Program-made: the position numbers and the translations under genes
Notes under the pieces: generated by a model
Seen by the model: the letters and a program-made list of their open reading frames with translations, nothing else
What the model was told of the DNA's origin: nothing
The model's database searches: none
Origin: Leptotrichia massiliensis
GTDB taxonomy: Bacteria; Fusobacteriota; Fusobacteriia; Fusobacteriales; Leptotrichiaceae
NCBI RefSeq assembly: GCF_900104625.1
Contig: NZ_FNVZ01000005.1
Span: 1,116,001-1,180,000, forward strand
Direction of reading: 5' to 3'
DNA length: 64,000 nt
Shown: positions 61,828 through 64,000 of the stretch, piece by piece
How the letters are laid out: each line of letters begins with the position of its first letter
Position numbering within the stretch: the stretch's first letter is position 1

Positions 61828-61872
61828 ATAAGCATTATAATACAATAAAAATTAAATATAGAAGGAGAAAAT

Positions 61873-63585
61873 ATGAGATTATCAAGAGCATTTTTAAAAA
61901 CATATAAGGAAGCACCAAAAGAGGCTCAAATTGTGAGCCATCAGCTTATGCTTAGATCATTTATGATTAAGCAGCTTACGAGAGGGGTTTATACTTATTT
62001 ACCATTTGGGTATAGAGTTCTTAAAAAGATAGAAAATATTACAAGAGAAGAAATGGATAGAGCAGGGGCTCAGGAACTTCTTATGCCTGTACTTCAGCCT
62101 GCTTCACTTTGGGAAGAATCTGGACGTTGGTTTGCCTACGGGCCTGAACTTATGAGATTAAAAGATAGAAACGAAAGGGAATTTTCGCTTGGGCCTACTC
62201 ACGAGGAAGTTATTACGGATGTTGTAAGAGATTCAATTTCATCGTACAAGGAACTGCCTTTTAACGTTTATCAGATTCAGACAAAATTTAGGGATGAAAT
62301 GCGTCCAAGATTTGGACTTATGCGTGGAAGGGAATTTGTGATGAAGGATGCTTACAGTTTCCATTTGACACAGGAGTCGCTTGACGAAGAATATTTGAAC
62401 ATGAAAGACACTTATTCAAGAATTTTTGAAAGAATGGGACTTAATTACAGGGCAGTTGAGGCTGATACAGGTTCTATTGGAGGAGATGCTTCACACGAAT
62501 TTATGGTGCTTGCAGAAAGTGGAGAAGATGATATTTTATACAGCGACTCTTCAGATTATGCGGCAAACGTTGAAAAAGCAACAAGCATTATTGAATTAAA
62601 GGAAAGCGATGAAGAAAAACTTTCAAAAGAATTAGTTGGAACTCCAAATGCAAAAACAATTGAAGAGCTGGCTAATTTCTTGAATATCCCTAAAGAAAAA
62701 ACTGTAAAGGCAGTAATGCTGAAGGAAATTCTTGAAGATGGGGAAAAATTTGTGCTAGCCCTAATTCGTGGAGATTTGGATGTAAATCCTATAAAATTAA
62801 AAAATGTAATTGGAGCTTCTACAGAACTTGAAATGATGAGCGAGGAAGAATGCGAAAAATTCGGGCTGGTTGCTGGATATGCAGGCTCTTATGAAAAAAA
62901 AGAAGGCTTATACGTTGTAATTGATGAAACCGTAAAATATGTAAGAAACTTTGCTTTAGGTGCTAATAAAGCTGATTATCACTATATGAATGTAAATCTT
63001 GAAGACTTGGCATACGACTTAGTTGCAGATATTAGAACTGCGAGAGCTGGAGATCTTTCTCCTGATGGAAAAGGGGTCTTAAAAATTGCACGTGGAATAG
63101 AAGTTGGACATATTTTCAAACTTGGAGAAAAATATTCAAAAGCCCTAAATGCTACCGTTCTTGATGAAAATGGAAAACAGGCAGTTATGAAAATGGGATG
63201 TTACGGAATGGGAATGTCAAGAATCATTTCAGCCGCAATTGAACAGAACCACGATGAATACGGTATAATCTGGCCAAAAGCAATAGCCCCTTACCATGTT
63301 GATGTAATAATCGCCAATATGAAAGATGAAACACAGGTAAATGTAGGTGAACAATTGTATAATGAATTAAATCAAAATAAAATTGAAACTGTATTAGATG
63401 ACAGAAATGAAAGAGCAGGATTCAAATTTAAAGATGCCGACTTAATAGGTTTCCCACTAAAAATAGTTGTTGGAAAAGGTGCAGCTGATGGAATTGTGGA
63501 AGTGAAAGATAGAAAAACTGGGGAAAGTACGGATGTAAAAATTGAGGAAGTTTTGAATTTTGTGAATAATTTTATGGCTGAGTAA
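61873..63585 (+). CDS. proS: Prolyl-tRNA synthetase, bacterial type
   Basis: Class II synthetase attaching proline to tRNA(Pro). The 570-residue bacterial form includes the YbaK-like editing insertion (about residues 230-390, 'EKTVKAVMLKEI', 'VRNFALGANKADYHYMN'). Class II motif 2 is 'TKFRDEMRPRFGLMRGREF'; motif 3 is 'GCYGMGMSRIISAAIEQ'. The C-terminal anticodon-binding domain ends at 'NFVNNFMAE'. A GAAGGAG site precedes the ATG. It probably starts its own transcript. Confidence 0.97.
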   Translation: MRLSRAFLKTYKEAPKEAQIVSHQLMLRSFMIKQLTRGVYTYLPFGYRVLKKIENITREEMDRAGAQELLMPVLQPASLWEESGRWFAYGPELMRLKDRNEREFSLGPTHEEVITDVVRDSISSYKELPFNVYQIQTKFRDEMRPRFGLMRGREFVMKDAYSFHLTQESLDEEYLNMKDTYSRIFERMGLNYRAVEADTGSIGGDASHEFMVLAESGEDDILYSDSSDYAANVEKATSIIELKESDEEKLSKELVGTPNAKTIEELANFLNIPKEKTVKAVMLKEILEDGEKFVLALIRGDLDVNPIKLKNVIGASTELEMMSEEECEKFGLVAGYAGSYEKKEGLYVVIDETVKYVRNFALGANKADYHYMNVNLEDLAYDLVADIRTARAGDLSPDGKGVLKIARGIEVGHIFKLGEKYSKALNATVLDENGKQAVMKMGCYGMGMSRIISAAIEQNHDEYGIIWPKAIAPYHVDVIIANMKDETQVNVGEQLYNELNQNKIETVLDDRNERAGFKFKDADLIGFPLKIVVGKGAADGIVEVKDRKTGESTDVKIEEVLNFVNNFMAE

Positions 63586-63586
63586 A

Positions 63587-63748
63587 ATTTTTGACATTGC
63601 TGATTGCAGAATTAATGGTGAAGAATATCCGCAAGCTGAGAAATATTTAAAAAATTATACAAAAACTTGGAAAAAGTGTGATATTATGAAGTTTAGGAAA
63701 CAATATGTAATTATTAGAAACGTTGAAAATAGAGAAATTATTAATTAA
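63587..63748 (+). pseudogene. Possible C-terminal protein remnant after proS
   Basis: A 53-codon open stretch begins two bases after the proS stop and ends at TAA 63748. It has no start codon with a ribosome-binding site. The predicted sequence looks protein-like ('NGEEYPQAEKYLKNYTKTW') but no family was recognised. It could be the tail of a deleted gene or noncoding DNA. Confidence 0.3.
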
Positions 63749-63780
63749 GAGATAGACAAGTAGTCGGAGGTGCAAACAAA

Positions 63781-64000
63781 ATGGAAAATATAAATTCTAA
63801 AAAAATAAAAAATATAGTATTTGATTTAGGAAATGTTTTAATAAAATTTGATAAAGACACATATTTAGAAGAAAAATTACCTAAAGAAAAAAGAGAGGCA
63901 TTTCATGAAAATGTAATTAATACAAAAGAATGGTTAATGCTTGACAGGGGAACTTTGACTTATCCTGAAGCTAAGAAAATTTTTAAGGAAAGAAGTCCAC
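63781..64000 (+). CDS. HAD-superfamily hydrolase, cut by the window end
   Basis: The first 73 codons of a haloacid-dehalogenase-like hydrolase. Motif I is 'IVFDLGNVLIKFD' (12-24, nucleophile Asp and acid/base position occupied by Gly-Asn in this subclass). 'LMLDRGTLTYPEAKK' belongs to the cap region. GGAGGTG lies nine bases before the ATG. Members of this YihX/subfamily IA group are sugar-phosphate phosphatases; the substrate cannot be determined from this fragment. Confidence 0.85.
   Translation, partial: MENINSKKIKNIVFDLGNVLIKFDKDTYLEEKLPKEKREAFHENVINTKEWLMLDRGTLTYPEAKKIFKERSP

Noticed and set aside
1-64000. CRISPR arrays, rRNA and tRNA genes.
   Set aside because: No regular direct repeats with spacers, no rRNA sequence and no tRNA cloverleaf were seen on either strand by eye.

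Overview
The window is very AT-rich, low-GC bacterial DNA with TTGACA/TATAAT promoters, strong GGAGG ribosome-binding sites and short intergenic T-run terminators. A one-polypeptide PurL with a C-terminal glutaminase, FabV, a thiamine-precursor ABC system under a TPP riboswitch and many lipoprotein or secreted orphans fit Fusobacteriota, most likely a Leptotrichia-like organism. This assignment is inference from gene content and base composition; no rRNA or tRNA is present to confirm it.

Left part (1-28 kb), mostly minus strand. It opens with purL, followed by an alkyl-purine DNA glycosylase, a short hibernation factor (hpf) and a HepT/MntA toxin-antitoxin pair. Next come a Nudix hydrolase, deoB, a Fic protein, several membrane or secreted orphans, and a GntR regulator beside deoC (deoxyribonucleoside salvage). 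Plus-strand genes encode an SDR oxidoreductase and FabV. A CorA transporter, an EndoU-type nuclease with a small acidic partner, a TPP-riboswitch-controlled ABC operon and the rplM-rpsI ribosomal operon complete this part.

Middle (28-42 kb). A PRD/EIIA/EIIB regulator leads an operon for an ascorbate-family PTS (separate IIA, IIB and IIC) and a split transketolase, so the imported sugar phosphate is probably fed to pentose metabolism. A second EIICB of the GlcNAc/glucose family has its own promoter. RlmD-type methyltransferase, an aminotransferase, a Wzz-like protein, a PHP phosphatase, a TTG-started cold-shock gene and a lipoprotein follow.

Accessory locus (42-52 kb), minus strand. This is the most unusual part. 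It holds an LRR/SH3 lipoprotein, a 1347-residue protein combining a lysozyme-like N-terminus, a PAAR-like (DUF4280-type) middle and a DUF5675-like C-terminus, and a lipoprotein of unknown function. A separately promoted pair follows: a 721-residue protein that may be a contractile-sheath-like subunit and a 293-residue baseplate- or fibre-like protein. Together they look like part of a non-canonical contractile injection system with a peptidoglycan-directed spike effector. The sheath and baseplate readings are tentative.

Right part (52-64 kb), mostly plus strand. An FMN riboswitch precedes ribH-ribD-ribE-ribBA (complete lumazine/riboflavin synthesis), with a degraded MmcQ/YjbR-like tail lodged between ribH and ribD. 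Then come DUF969-DUF979-pcp (pyroglutamyl-peptide use), secreted and ParB-like orphans, proS, and a HAD hydrolase cut by the window end. A dispersed intergenic repeat occurs at 103-213 and 42006-42117. No CRISPR array, rRNA, tRNA or complete insertion sequence was seen.
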